Source of the DNA: Nostoc sp. CCCryo 231-06
GTDB lineage: Bacteria > Cyanobacteriota > Cyanobacteriia > Cyanobacteriales > Nostocaceae
Length of the DNA stretch: 64,000 bases
Direction: 5' to 3'
Assembly (NCBI GenBank): GCA_023522315.1
Contig: JAHCSU010000419.1
Span: 30,844-94,843, forward strand
Shown here piece by piece: positions 18,301 through 27,689 of the stretch; the first letter of the stretch is position 1, and the number at the start of each line of letters is the position of its first letter. The notes beneath the pieces were generated by a model that saw only the letters and a list, made by a program, of their open reading frames with translations, did not search any database and was not told the DNA's origin. The translations under genes and the position numbers were made by a program.

Positions 18301-21300
18301 TCTTGAGAAGCCTGTTGTCTGATTTCAAGTTCCTGTTGCTCTGAAGTTAATTCACTCAGGTCAAGTAAAGGTATTACAAGGGGTTTAGTTTCCTTGATAA
18401 CAGCTACTGCTTGCCCTTCAACTGACTGGAAATTGGTTCGTAATGCTTCATGGCGACTGATAATTTCGTCGAAACTTTGTTGTAACGCTTTGAAATTTAA
18501 TTCTCCTTGGAGGCGCACAGCAGCAGGTATGTTGTAGAAGGGGCTGTCTGCTTCTAATTGAGCTAGGAACCATAACCTCTGTTGAGCAAATGATAGTGGT
18601 AATTGTGGCGATCGCCCAATCCGCTCAATCTTCGTCGATTCAATTCCTGAGTCTACCTTAATCGCTTTTTCAATTTCTTTTGCTAATCCAGCTATTGTTG
18701 GTTTTTCAAATAAGTAATGTAAAGGAAGTTCTACTTGAAATACTTGCCGTATTTGGGAAATCACACGAGTTGCGATTAACGAGTGCCCCCCTAATTCAAA
18801 GAAGTTATTATTAATACCTACTTTATCTAAACCAAGTACTTCCGCCCAAATACCTGCTAATAAATTCTCAATTGGTGTGCAAGGAGGGACTATATTGGAT
18901 GATGATATCTGTGTCAAGTCAGGTACAGGTAGCGCTTTGCGGTCAATTTTACCATTAGGCGTGAGTGGTAGTGCTTCCAATGTGACAAAAGCCGATGGCA
19001 CCATGTAGTTTGGTAGCTTTGACTCCAAAAAGCACCGCACTTCAGAAATTGCCAGTCTTTGTTCATTTTGTGGAACTACATAGGCGACTAAACGTTTAGA
19101 ATTTACTGATTCTTCGCTGACAATAACTACAGTTTCTCGTACTACTGGGTATTGACTGATAATTGCCTCAATTTCTCCCAATTCAATCCGGAAACCACGT
19201 ACTTTTACTTGGTGGTCAATACGACCAATGTACTCTATCTCTCCATTTGATAAATAGCGTCCCTTGTCCCCCGTTTTATACAGACGTTCAGTTTGCTTAC
19301 TAAAAGGATTAGGTATAAACTTTTCTGCTGTCAAGTCGGGACGGTTTAAGTAACCCCTACCTAGTCCTACACCACTAATATAAACTTCACCCGTTACACC
19401 CATAGGAATAGGATTGAGATATTTATCAAGTAGATAAATATGAATATTTGCAATTGGTTGACCGATGGAAACTGTATTTTGGTTGGTTACACTATCTTTT
19501 TGACACTGCCAAAAAGTAACATCCACAGCAGCTTCTGTTGGGCCATAAAGATTATGTAGTTGAGTATCAAGTCGATTAAAGAAGCGTTTTTGCAGTTGGG
19601 CTGTTAATGCCTCACCACTTGCAATGACTCGCACCAGAGATTGACATTTTTCTAAACCTTCTGCTTCGATGAAAACTTGCAGCATTGACGGGACGAAATG
19701 TAAAGTCGTAATTTGCTGCTGTAAAATTAAGTTGACTAAATATTTAGTATCTCGATGCCCTTCTGGTTGAGCTACTACTAGACGCGCACCCGTCATCAAC
19801 GTCCAGAAAAATTCCCATACAGATACGTCAAAACTGAAGGGAGTTTTCTGTAAAACAGCATCTGCCGATGTTAATTGGTAAATATCTTGCATCCACAGTA
19901 AGCGATTGCAGATACCACTATGGGTATTCATTGCACCCTTTGGTTTACCTGTAGAACCAGAGGTGTAGATTACGTAAGCAAGGTTATCACACGTGATGTT
20001 GGATACAGGATTTGCTGTGCTTTCATTGGCAATTTGTTTCCAGTCGCCGTCGATGCAAATTACTTGAGCTTTATGATTTGGTAGACTTTTTAACAGGTAT
20101 TGTTGTGTTAGCAACACGCCTGGTTGCGAGTCTTCTAACATATAAGCCAAGCGTTCTTGGGGATAGCTAGGGTCTAGTGGAACATATGCACCACCTGCTT
20201 TAAGGATGGCTAATAGTCCGATTATCATAGAGAGCGATCGCTCTACACAAATCCCAACTAATACTTCTGGTTTTACTCCCAATGAACCCAAATAATGCGC
20301 CAATTGGTTAGCTTTCGTGTTGAGTTCACAGTAGGTCAATTGTTCCGATTCAAATATCACTGCTACTGCATCAGGTGTGCGTTCTACTTGCGCCTCGAAT
20401 AATTCATGAATGCATTGTTTTTGAAGATATTCAACTTCTGTATTATTCCACTCCACAAGCAACTGATGTCGCTCAGATTCACTCAACAGTCCTAACTCTG
20501 ACAACCGCTGCTGTGGATTAGCAACAATTGCTTCAAGCAAGATTTGCAAATGACCTGCCATCCGACATATAGTATTTTCCTCAAATAAATCAGTATTGTA
20601 TTCTAAACTGCCAACTAACCCCGACTCTATTTCTGTCATAAATAGGGTTAAATCAAACTTGGCACTATCACTACTGCTTTCCAATCGACTCAAAGTCAAA
20701 CCAGGAAACTCTAAGGCAGATATCGGTGCATTCTGAAGCACAAACATCACTTGAAATAGTGGTGTATGGCTTAAGTCTCGCTGTGGTTGCAGTTGCTCAA
20801 CTAACAATTCAAAAGGCAAATCCTGATGTGCATAAGCTCCTAATGCTACTTCCCGCACCCGTTTGAGTAGCTCCTGAAAGCTGGGATTTCCTGCTAAGTT
20901 AGTTCGTAGTACCAAAGTATTCACAAAAAATCCAATTAACCCTTCTATCTCCGCTCGGTTCCGATTGGCGATGGGCGAACCAACTACAATATCTTCTTGC
21001 TCTGTATAACGCCATAGCAGTGTTTGGAAAGCTGCCAACAGGGTCATAAATAAAGTACTTCCCTGCTGCTGACTTAATTTATTCACAGCAACAGAGAGTT
21101 CCTCGGATAGCTCAAATGAGTAAGTTGCACCCCGGAATGTCTGAATTGGTGGTCTTGGATGGTCTGTGGGTAACTCTAATACTTTGGGTGCGTTCTCTAA
21201 ATGCTTTCGCCAATAAGATATCTGAGTTTCGAGTACTTCTCCTTGCAGCCATTGTCGTTGCCAAGCTGCAAAGTCAACATACTGTATTGGCAGTTCACTT

Positions 21301-24300
21301 AAGGGTGAGGGTTGTTCGTTACAAAAGGCTTGATAAAGTGTTGCCAGTTCTTGCACCAGTACGCCGATTGACCAACCGTCAGAGACGATATGGTGCATTG
21401 TCAGTATTAAAATGTGTTCTTGTGTATTAATACGTAGTAATTTTACTCTCAGTAGATAGTCGCTGCTGAGGTCAAAGGGTTGTTGTTCTTCTTGTGCAGT
21501 TTGTTGTTTAATTTCGGCTTTTTGTTGGTCTGAAGATAGTTCGCTAATATCGAATATTGAAAACATTAAGGGCTTTTCTTCAGAGATGACAGCTATTGCT
21601 TGCCCTTGTGTTGTTTGGAAATTGGTTCGCAGCGCTTCATGACGACTGATAATTTCGTTAAAACTTTGTTGTAATGCTTCTACATTTAATTTTCCTTGTA
21701 GGCGAACAGCACCAGGAGTACTGTATAATGGGCTGTCTGGTTTTAATTGAGCTAGGAACCACAGTCGTTGTTGAGCAAATGATAGCGGTAATTGTGGCGA
21801 TCTCCCAATCCGCTCAATATTCGTCGCCTCAACTCCTGAGTCTACCTTAATCGCTTTTTCAATTTCTTTTGCTAGTTCAGCTATTGTTGGTTTTTCAAAT
21901 AAGCAACGTAAAGGAAGTTCTACTTGAAATACTTGCCGGATTTGGGACATTACGCGAGTGGACATTAAGGAATGTCCTCCCAATTCAAAGAAATTATTAT
22001 CAATACCTACTTTGTCTAAAGCAAGTACTTCCGCCCAAATACCTGCTAGTAAATTCTCAAAAGGTGTGGAGGGAGGGACTATATTGGATGATGATACATG
22101 TGTTAATTCCGGTGCAGGTAGTGCTTTACGGTCAACTTTGCCATTAGGGGTCAGTGGTAGTGTCTCCAATGTGACAAAAACTGTCGGCACCATGTAGCTT
22201 GGCAACTTTGACTCTAAAAAGCTACGTAATTCAGGAATTGCCAGTGTTTGTTCTTTTTGAGGAACTACATAGGCAACTATTCGTTTAGAATTTACCGATT
22301 CTTCGCTTACTACAACTACAGTTTCTCGGACTGCGGGGTGTTGATTTATAACCGCTTCAATTTCTCCTAATTCAACACGGAAACCTCTAATTTTTATTTG
22401 GTTGTCAATTCTACCGATATACTCAATATCTCCACTTGGTAAATAGCGGGCTAAATCACTAGTTTTATAAAGGCGATCGTTTTCTTGTTTACTAAAAGGA
22501 TTGGGAATAAATTTCAGGGCTGTTAATTCAGCTTGATTTAAATAACCTCTAGCTAATCCAAGTCCGCCAATGTGCAATTCACCCGGTACTCCCAGTGGTA
22601 CTGGTTGCAAATATTGGTCTAAAATGTATAATTGGGTATTAGCGATCGCCTTACCAATGGGTATAGATCCTGTAGAATGTTTACCGACTGGAACCTGATA
22701 AACACAGCAGCCTACTACTGTCTCTGTGGGGCCGTATTCGTTAACTAATATAGTATCTGGAGCTACATCTTGCCAGAAGGTGATGCTTTGGGCTAATAAA
22801 TTTTCTCCACCAATAATAAAAGCTCTAGTTTTATTTACGATCTCTTCTTTGGATAACTGTTGTTTCAGCAAATCCAAGTGAGCGGGAGTAATTTTCACTA
22901 AACTTAAATTTGAGCTTTTCTTTAAAGCTTGAGAAAGGGTTTCGATGCCTTGTTCTTCTGATAGTAGTTCTACTGTGCGTCCAACTAATAAAGGTGATAA
23001 AAGACTGGTAATTGTTAAGTCAAAACCTAGAGGCGAGTGGACTAAAGTTCCTCCTCCTTGTTCTACTGCATATCTTTGAGTAGCCCAAATTAGGTAGTTA
23101 ACTAATCCTTGATGAGGGATTAGAGTTCCTTTCGGTTTCCCAGTGGAACCAGAGGTGTAAATAACATAGGCTAAATTTAATTCGGTTGTTGTAGTGATTG
23201 GATTTTCAATTTTTTGTTGGTTTATGGCTTGGAAATCACTATCTATACAAATTACTTGAATTCCATTTGTAGCTAAATCTGCAATTAAGTGCTGTTGAGT
23301 CAGCAGCACTGCCATTTGAGAATCGTTTAGTATAAAACTTTTTCTTTCTAAGGGATAGCTTGGATCAATTGGTATGTATGCACCTCCTGCTTTTAAGATA
23401 CCTAAAAGTGCAATCAACATTAAAGGCGATCGCTCGACACAAAGTCCCACCATTACATCTGGCTTCACACCTAATTGTTGTAAGTAATGAGCTAGCTGGT
23501 TAGCACGAGTGTTTAATTCTCGGTAGGTAAATTGTTGATTTTTATAAACAATAGCAATGTTATCTGGCGTGCGTTCTACTTGTTCTGCAAAAAGTTGATG
23601 AAAACATTTATTTATTGGAAAAACAGTTTGTGTATTATTAAAGTCAATTAACAGCTTTTTTCGTTCATTATCGCTGAGTATCTCTAATTCACTTAACAAT
23701 GCATCAGGATGATTAATTGCACTTTTTAAGAGAGTAAAAAATTGTCCTGATAAACGTTCGATATCTTCTAGTAAAAATAACTCCGAATCATAGTACCACT
23801 CGGCGTGGAGAGAATTTTCTGTACGGATAAATGATAATTTTACTTTGAACTTGTCAAAACAAACATATTGCTGCAATAGAGAAAAGGTGACTGCATTTGT
23901 AGTCAAAAATTTACAATCTTGCTCTATAAAGTCGAAACAGAACGGGAAGAAAGGTACATCGTTGATAGCTTTATCTAATCCAGAAATTAATTCCCAATTA
24001 AAACAATCTTGCCATTCATCTGCTTGATTTTGAGAAAAAGTAATTTGTTCTAAAACTTCGCTCAACTTGAAGCTACCTTGGAGATGACAATCCACTGGTA
24101 CATATTTGGCAAGTAGTCCCAGCATTTCTTGAAGTTCTTCTTCCGATCTACCATCGCAATTAGTACCAATAACCATATTTGATATATTGGTTAAACGCCA
24201 TAGTAATATTTGCCAACATGTTAGTAATACTGTTGATTCTGTAGTATTACATTTTTTGGCGCTCGCAGTTATTTCGGCTGCTAAGTGAGGCGGAATTATC

Positions 24301-24983
24301 TGAGTGAGAATTTGAGGTTGAAATTGAGTTTCTCCAGACAATAGATTTTCATTTGGCAGTTTCAAGTTGAAAATATGGGTGATATCTTTTTGTCGCCAAT
24401 ATTCTCTACCAATTTCTGCTTCTTCTGATTCTAATAATTCATTTTGCCAATCTGAAAAAACAATGTATTGTACTGGTTCATCATCATGCAAATGTCCAGT
24501 ATAAGTACGGCTTATTTCTCCTACTAAATTATTAAGTGAGGTGGCATCTGCATATAAAGCAGGTAAGTTTAACAGCAATACATATTTAGATGCTGACAGA
24601 GTAGCTAGAGATATCTGTAATGAGGATGATTTTTCCAAGTCAAACATTTGCTGTTTAGCAGATTCAATAAGTAATTCAACAGCATTTTTTTGTTCTTCAG
24701 GTTTTATCGTTGTGAAGTCATGTTTTTCTATTAAGAAGTTCCCACCATTTTCAATTACTTGTAGTGGAATATTCATCCCTGGTAAGGAACGAAAACTAGT
24801 ATCAAGAATTTGATGTCTCTTGACAGCAGTTTCTAAGGCACTTTTCAAGGTTTCAATATTTAAATTACCTGTAATTTCCACTGTACAAAATGAACGATAT
24901 GCAAGGCTATGTTTATCTTGTAGTAGCCATAAATGTTTTTGTTGTGGCGAAAGTTGAAAACCGTGAATTGATTCATTATTCAT
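15387..24983 (-). CDS. Three-module NRPS: degenerate C/interface-like-A(Asn/Asp)-T-C-A(Ser)-T-C-A(Gly)-T
   Basis: A 3198-residue synthetase. Domain 1 (about 5-430) has a condensation fold but reads PALYADATS where HHxxxDG is expected, so it is probably not a catalyst. A1 (about 460-960) gives the code D-L-T-K-I-G-E-V-G-K, close to Asn, with Asp possible. T1 has FFELGGHSLMS. C2 has MHHIVSDGWS. A2 gives D-V-W-H-I-S-L-V-D-K (Ser). T2 has GGHSLIATR. C3 has an intact MHHIVSDGWS. A3 gives D-I-L-Q-L-G-M-I-W-K (Gly). T3 has GGHSLLLVQ. There is no TE. The C-terminus (KAQQRKRLQKMKS) is a basic helix typical of NRPS-to-PKS docking. The protein follows the C-TauD gene by 81 bases, so that protein's C domain and hydroxylase can serve module 1. 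Codes were aligned by eye. Confidence 0.92.
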   Translation of the reverse strand: MNNESIHGFQLSPQQKHLWLLQDKHSLAYRSFCTVEITGNLNIETLKSALETAVKRHQILDTSFRSLPGMNIPLQVIENGGNFLIEKHDFTTIKPEEQKNAVELLIESAKQQMFDLEKSSSLQISLATLSASKYVLLLNLPALYADATSLNNLVGEISRTYTGHLHDDEPVQYIVFSDWQNELLESEEAEIGREYWRQKDITHIFNLKLPNENLLSGETQFQPQILTQIIPPHLAAEITASAKKCNTTESTVLLTCWQILLWRLTNISNMVIGTNCDGRSEEELQEMLGLLAKYVPVDCHLQGSFKLSEVLEQITFSQNQADEWQDCFNWELISGLDKAINDVPFFPFCFDFIEQDCKFLTTNAVTFSLLQQYVCFDKFKVKLSFIRTENSLHAEWYYDSELFLLEDIERLSGQFFTLLKSAINHPDALLSELEILSDNERKKLLIDFNNTQTVFPINKCFHQLFAEQVERTPDNIAIVYKNQQFTYRELNTRANQLAHYLQQLGVKPDVMVGLCVERSPLMLIALLGILKAGGAYIPIDPSYPLERKSFILNDSQMAVLLTQQHLIADLATNGIQVICIDSDFQAINQQKIENPITTTTELNLAYVIYTSGSTGKPKGTLIPHQGLVNYLIWATQRYAVEQGGGTLVHSPLGFDLTITSLLSPLLVGRTVELLSEEQGIETLSQALKKSSNLSLVKITPAHLDLLKQQLSKEEIVNKTRAFIIGGENLLAQSITFWQDVAPDTILVNEYGPTETVVGCCVYQVPVGKHSTGSIPIGKAIANTQLYILDQYLQPVPLGVPGELHIGGLGLARGYLNQAELTALKFIPNPFSKQENDRLYKTSDLARYLPSGDIEYIGRIDNQIKIRGFRVELGEIEAVINQHPAVRETVVVVSEESVNSKRIVAYVVPQKEQTLAIPELRSFLESKLPSYMVPTVFVTLETLPLTPNGKVDRKALPAPELTHVSSSNIVPPSTPFENLLAGIWAEVLALDKVGIDNNFFELGGHSLMSTRVMSQIRQVFQVELPLRCLFEKPTIAELAKEIEKAIKVDSGVEATNIERIGRSPQLPLSFAQQRLWFLAQLKPDSPLYSTPGAVRLQGKLNVEALQQSFNEIISRHEALRTNFQTTQGQAIAVISEEKPLMFSIFDISELSSDQQKAEIKQQTAQEEQQPFDLSSDYLLRVKLLRINTQEHILILTMHHIVSDGWSIGVLVQELATLYQAFCNEQPSPLSELPIQYVDFAAWQRQWLQGEVLETQISYWRKHLENAPKVLELPTDHPRPPIQTFRGATYSFELSEELSVAVNKLSQQQGSTLFMTLLAAFQTLLWRYTEQEDIVVGSPIANRNRAEIEGLIGFFVNTLVLRTNLAGNPSFQELLKRVREVALGAYAHQDLPFELLVEQLQPQRDLSHTPLFQVMFVLQNAPISALEFPGLTLSRLESSSDSAKFDLTLFMTEIESGLVGSLEYNTDLFEENTICRMAGHLQILLEAIVANPQQRLSELGLLSESERHQLLVEWNNTEVEYLQKQCIHELFEAQVERTPDAVAVIFESEQLTYCELNTKANQLAHYLGSLGVKPEVLVGICVERSLSMIIGLLAILKAGGAYVPLDPSYPQERLAYMLEDSQPGVLLTQQYLLKSLPNHKAQVICIDGDWKQIANESTANPVSNITCDNLAYVIYTSGSTGKPKGAMNTHSGICNRLLWMQDIYQLTSADAVLQKTPFSFDVSVWEFFWTLMTGARLVVAQPEGHRDTKYLVNLILQQQITTLHFVPSMLQVFIEAEGLEKCQSLVRVIASGEALTAQLQKRFFNRLDTQLHNLYGPTEAAVDVTFWQCQKDSVTNQNTVSIGQPIANIHIYLLDKYLNPIPMGVTGEVYISGVGLGRGYLNRPDLTAEKFIPNPFSKQTERLYKTGDKGRYLSNGEIEYIGRIDHQVKVRGFRIELGEIEAIISQYPVVRETVVIVSEESVNSKRLVAYVVPQNEQRLAISEVRCFLESKLPNYMVPSAFVTLEALPLTPNGKIDRKALPVPDLTQISSSNIVPPCTPIENLLAGIWAEVLGLDKVGINNNFFELGGHSLIATRVISQIRQVFQVELPLHYLFEKPTIAGLAKEIEKAIKVDSGIESTKIERIGRSPQLPLSFAQQRLWFLAQLEADSPFYNIPAAVRLQGELNFKALQQSFDEIISRHEALRTNFQSVEGQAVAVIKETKPLVIPLLDLSELTSEQQELEIRQQASQEAQQPFDISSDHLLRVKLLRLGEQEHIVLLTMHHIVSDGWSTGVLVQELATLYPAFFSGQASPLPELPIQYVDFAAWQRQWLQGEVLETQLSYWLKQLENAPKVLELPTDHPRPAIQTFRGATYSFELSKELSASLNKLSQQQGSTLFITLLAAFQTLLWRYTGQEDIVVGSPIANRNRAEIEGLIGFFVNTLVLRTNLAGNPSFEELLKRVRQLALGAYAHQDLPFELLVEQLQPQRDLSHTPLFQVMFVLQNAPMSALELPGLTLSPLESDSNTSKFDLTLYMSETESELVGNLEYNTDLFKEISIHRMVENLQTLLFGIVANPKQCLSELPLLSESEKHQLLEEWNDTQVEYPQQLCIHELFEAQVQKTPDAVTVVFEDEQLTYRELNIRANQLAHYLQQLGVKPEVLVGIYVERSLYMIIGLLAILKAGGAYVPLDPRYPQERLAFILEDVQLAVLLTQGSLAEAMPQHKAQVVSLDTDWHLIEQQTQENLFSQLTPDNLAYTIYTSGSTGKPKGVQIPHIALSNFLLAMKQSPGVTKKDTLLAVTTYSFDIAVLELFLPIIVGGRLVIISRQVALDGTQLSATLTDSKATVMQATPATWQLLLAAGWGGNHQLKILCGGEALSAHLANQLRQQCHSLWNMYGPTETTIWSAASLVKTLNSNTVPISYPIANTQLYILDQYNQLVPVGTIGELCIAGEGLARGYFHRPDLTAEKFIPNPFSDKSARLYKTGDKARYLPNGEIEYLGRIDNQVKLRGFRIELGEIEVVITQHSGVQATVVVLVDGQSLVAYVVPQKEQILAITELRSFLESKLPTYMMPAAFVILEALPLTPNGKVDRKALPAPDTARPQLEAIYQPPQTEVEQAIADIWKKILNVENVGIYDNFFEMGGHSLLLVQVHRKLLQAFKSKVSIIDLFRYPTISSLADYLNQVKNGKLSSGVVDVVTEKIADGKAQQRKRLQKMKSIENS

Positions 24984-25064
24984 AATCTAAAAAGTGAAAA
25001 TCTCTTAACTTTTTAATAATTATTCATCCTGCATACTGTATGCATTTCATGACTGAATAATACT

Positions 25065-27647
25065 TTAAAAATGATGCTGAAAAGGCTCACCCATTGCAGT
25101 TAAAATTTTTCTGGAACCAGAGTAAGGATTACGTCCGTGAGCTGTCAACATATTATCTAGCATTAATATATCCCCTTTCTGCCAAGGGTAAACAATCATT
25201 GCTTGTTGATAAGCTTCACGAATTTCTGCAATAACTGAGTCTTCAATGGGAGAACCATCACCATAAAAAGTGTTGTATGGTAAATCTTCTTCTGTCAACT
25301 CGCTGAAAAATTTTTCTCGAAATTGTGTTTGTAAACTCGACACATGCCAAAAAACAACATGATTAAACCAAACCATTTCACCCGTTTTTGGATGTTGTGC
25401 TATGGCTGGACGAACTTGACTAGTTCTTAAACGGTTGCTATCTTTCCACTCAACCTGAATGCAAGCGTTACGACAATATTCTTCCATCACAGCTTTGTCG
25501 GTTGTGTGAAAGGCTTTTTGCCAAGGTAAACCAAATCCATCACCATAGTTGCGAACTAACATCCAGCCTTTTTCTTGAAAGCGTTCTCTAATCTGAGAGT
25601 GAACACGTTGAAATACTTTTCTCACATCAGCAATTGGAGTTTCTCCCCCTTGGTTTGCAGGTTCAATGCAACAAAACCATATCTTCATGGGATAGGTACT
25701 GGCATAGGATGACTCATTATGTAAAGCAATGGTTTGGTCAGATGGAAATTCGGTAGATGTATAAACTTTTTCGCTTAACTTAGTACGAGGTGTGGAAGAT
25801 TCTATGTAAGGCATTAATTGAGGACATACAGCACTAACGAATTGCTCAAAATCCTCTTTTTCATTAACAGCAAAACCTCTAAATAAAATTCCTCCATATT
25901 TCAACAATTTATTGATAATGAATTCTTGATTTTTATCAGCCCAAATTGGGAAATTAATATCACTGATTTTAGGTGTAATAACTAAAGGTAAATTTCCTTC
26001 AGGTTGCAAAAAATTTTCTGTAATTAATTCTTGCTGAGATAAGTTAATTATTGTAGGTTTTGGTTGTGACTTAAATGCTTTAAATTTTTGGCGGCGGGCT
26101 TGTTGAAATTCATGTTGCTTTACATCTTGTCTTTGCTTATCTGCTGTTGCTAATATTTCTTTTATAGTTGTAAATTTAATATTAGCTTGAGCAACAACGG
26201 CACGCAAAATAATTTCATAATCTGTAATAAGTTTAGCGATTTTTGAAGCATTAAATAAGTCTGTACTGTATTCCAAACTACCACTCAACCCTTGTTTGCT
26301 TTCCCACATATTAAGTAGTAAATCAAATTTAGCCGTGCCATTGTCAAGATATTCGACAATTTTCGAGTTCAAACCCTCTAATTCAAGTCGGGGTTTTGGG
26401 GCATTTTGTAGGACAAACTTGGATTGGAACAGAGGTGTATGGCTCAAATCTCGCTCTGGCTTCAGGGCTAATACTAACTGGTCAAACGGCATATCCTGAT
26501 GTTCATAAGCAGCCAAAGTCACCTCACGAACACGTTTCAACAATTCCTGAAAGGTTGGATTTCCTCCCAGGTAGGTACGTAATACTAATTGGTTAACAAA
26601 AAAACCAATAACATTCTCTAGTTCTTGTAAATTACGGTTAGCAACATCAGTACCTACAACAATATCATCCTGCTTTGTGTAGTAATGCATCAAGGTCTTG
26701 AATGCTGCTACTAGAGTCATAAATAGAGTGACTCCCTCCTGATGGCTAAGTGCTTTAATTTCTTCACAAAGTTCTTTTGGCAGTTCTAGATGTTGCCTGG
26801 CACCGCGAAAAGTTTGGATTTTGGGACGGGGATAGTCGATAGGTAATTCCAGCACAGGTAAGTTACCAAGTTGCTGTTTCCAATAAGATAAGTGTTTCTC
26901 TATCACCTCCTCTTGCAGCCAGTGATTTTGCCAGTAAGCGAAGTCTGCATATTGAATTGGCAATTCTGGTAAAGGTGTACCCCTTTGGGGAAGCAAGTTA
27001 TGCGTAGCGTCTCGCAGAAAAGGTTTTCCTTTGCTGAAAGCTGCATAAAGCGTGGAAAATTCGTGAAAAAATATACCAACTGACCAACCATCAACGGCAA
27101 TATGGTGGATTGTGAACAGCAGGAAGTGTTCCTGTAAACTTGTTTGTAGGAGTATTACTCGCAGCAAGGGGCCAGTTGCTAAATCAAAAGGTTTTTGAGC
27201 TATCTGTCTTGTTAGTTGCTCGACTTGTGCTTGTCGTTCAGCTTCTGGAATCGAGAGCAAGTTCACCACTGGCAGCCTCACTGTTACATTAGGATGAATA
27301 ACCTGAACTGCTTGTTCCTCAACTAACTCAAAAGTAGTACGTAATACTTCATGGCGCCGCACAATTTCATTGAGACTTTGTTCTAGCGCATCCACGTTAA
27401 GCACACCTGTCAGCTGTACACACGCTAGTTCACTGTAGTAAGAATTGCTGGGATCTAACTGTTCAAGAAACCATAGTCGCTGCTGAGCGAAAGACAGAGG
27501 AGCAGCACTGTGCTGGGTACGACGAGGAATAACTATTTGTTTAGTATCAGGGTCGTGCTCACCTCGTAAGCGCTTTTCTAAAATTGCTTGTTTAGCAGGT
27601 GATAGCTTAGAACGTCGTTTAATAATTTCATCTGATTTGCTATCCAT
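25065..27647 (-). CDS. Condensation domain fused to TauD/SyrP-like beta-hydroxylase
   Basis: An 860-residue fusion. The first part (about 45-480) is an LCL-type C domain with PLSFAQQRLWFLEQL and an intact HHIAVDGWS. The second part (about 535-860) is a TauD/clavaminate-synthase-like Fe(II)/2OG oxygenase: LKYGGILFRGF, an HxE metal pair in ALHNESSYASTYP, NQGGETPIADVR, and the distal His and Arg in MLTAHGRNPYSGSRKIL. HxE rather than HxD is known in the clavaminate-synthase and SyrP branches. SyrP-type enzymes beta-hydroxylate aspartate held on an NRPS carrier, giving an alpha-hydroxy-acid iron ligand. The next gene starts with an interface-like domain and an Asn/Asp-type A domain, which fits. 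A 45-base repeat (26976-27020) is inserted in frame in the C domain. Confidence 0.9.
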   Translation of the reverse strand: MDSKSDEIIKRRSKLSPAKQAILEKRLRGEHDPDTKQIVIPRRTQHSAAPLSFAQQRLWFLEQLDPSNSYYSELACVQLTGVLNVDALEQSLNEIVRRHEVLRTTFELVEEQAVQVIHPNVTVRLPVVNLLSIPEAERQAQVEQLTRQIAQKPFDLATGPLLRVILLQTSLQEHFLLFTIHHIAVDGWSVGIFFHEFSTLYAAFSKGKPFLRDATHNLLPQRGTPLPELPIQYADFAYWQNHWLQEEVIEKHLSYWKQQLGNLPVLELPIDYPRPKIQTFRGARQHLELPKELCEEIKALSHQEGVTLFMTLVAAFKTLMHYYTKQDDIVVGTDVANRNLQELENVIGFFVNQLVLRTYLGGNPTFQELLKRVREVTLAAYEHQDMPFDQLVLALKPERDLSHTPLFQSKFVLQNAPKPRLELEGLNSKIVEYLDNGTAKFDLLLNMWESKQGLSGSLEYSTDLFNASKIAKLITDYEIILRAVVAQANIKFTTIKEILATADKQRQDVKQHEFQQARRQKFKAFKSQPKPTIINLSQQELITENFLQPEGNLPLVITPKISDINFPIWADKNQEFIINKLLKYGGILFRGFAVNEKEDFEQFVSAVCPQLMPYIESSTPRTKLSEKVYTSTEFPSDQTIALHNESSYASTYPMKIWFCCIEPANQGGETPIADVRKVFQRVHSQIRERFQEKGWMLVRNYGDGFGLPWQKAFHTTDKAVMEEYCRNACIQVEWKDSNRLRTSQVRPAIAQHPKTGEMVWFNHVVFWHVSSLQTQFREKFFSELTEEDLPYNTFYGDGSPIEDSVIAEIREAYQQAMIVYPWQKGDILMLDNMLTAHGRNPYSGSRKILTAMGEPFQHHF
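26976..27020 (-). repeat. Short repeat inserted in frame in the C-TauD gene
   Basis: The C domain reads SKGKP, then 15 extra residues (FLRDATHNLLPQRGT), then PLPELPIQYADFA, where sister C domains in this window go directly from SxGxxS to PLPELPIQY. The DNA contains GCGAGACGCTACGC and CCCCAAAGGGG, typical of cyanobacterial short palindromic repeats. The insert is exactly 45 bases and keeps the frame. Confidence 0.65.
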
Positions 27648-27689
27648 AATATTATCCTTATAATTTATGAGTTTTTTATTACTAATAAA

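Noticed and set aside
21116..22197. Several plus-strand frames of 60-105 codons across the NRPS genes
   Set aside because: They are antisense shadows of strongly coding minus-strand NRPS domains.
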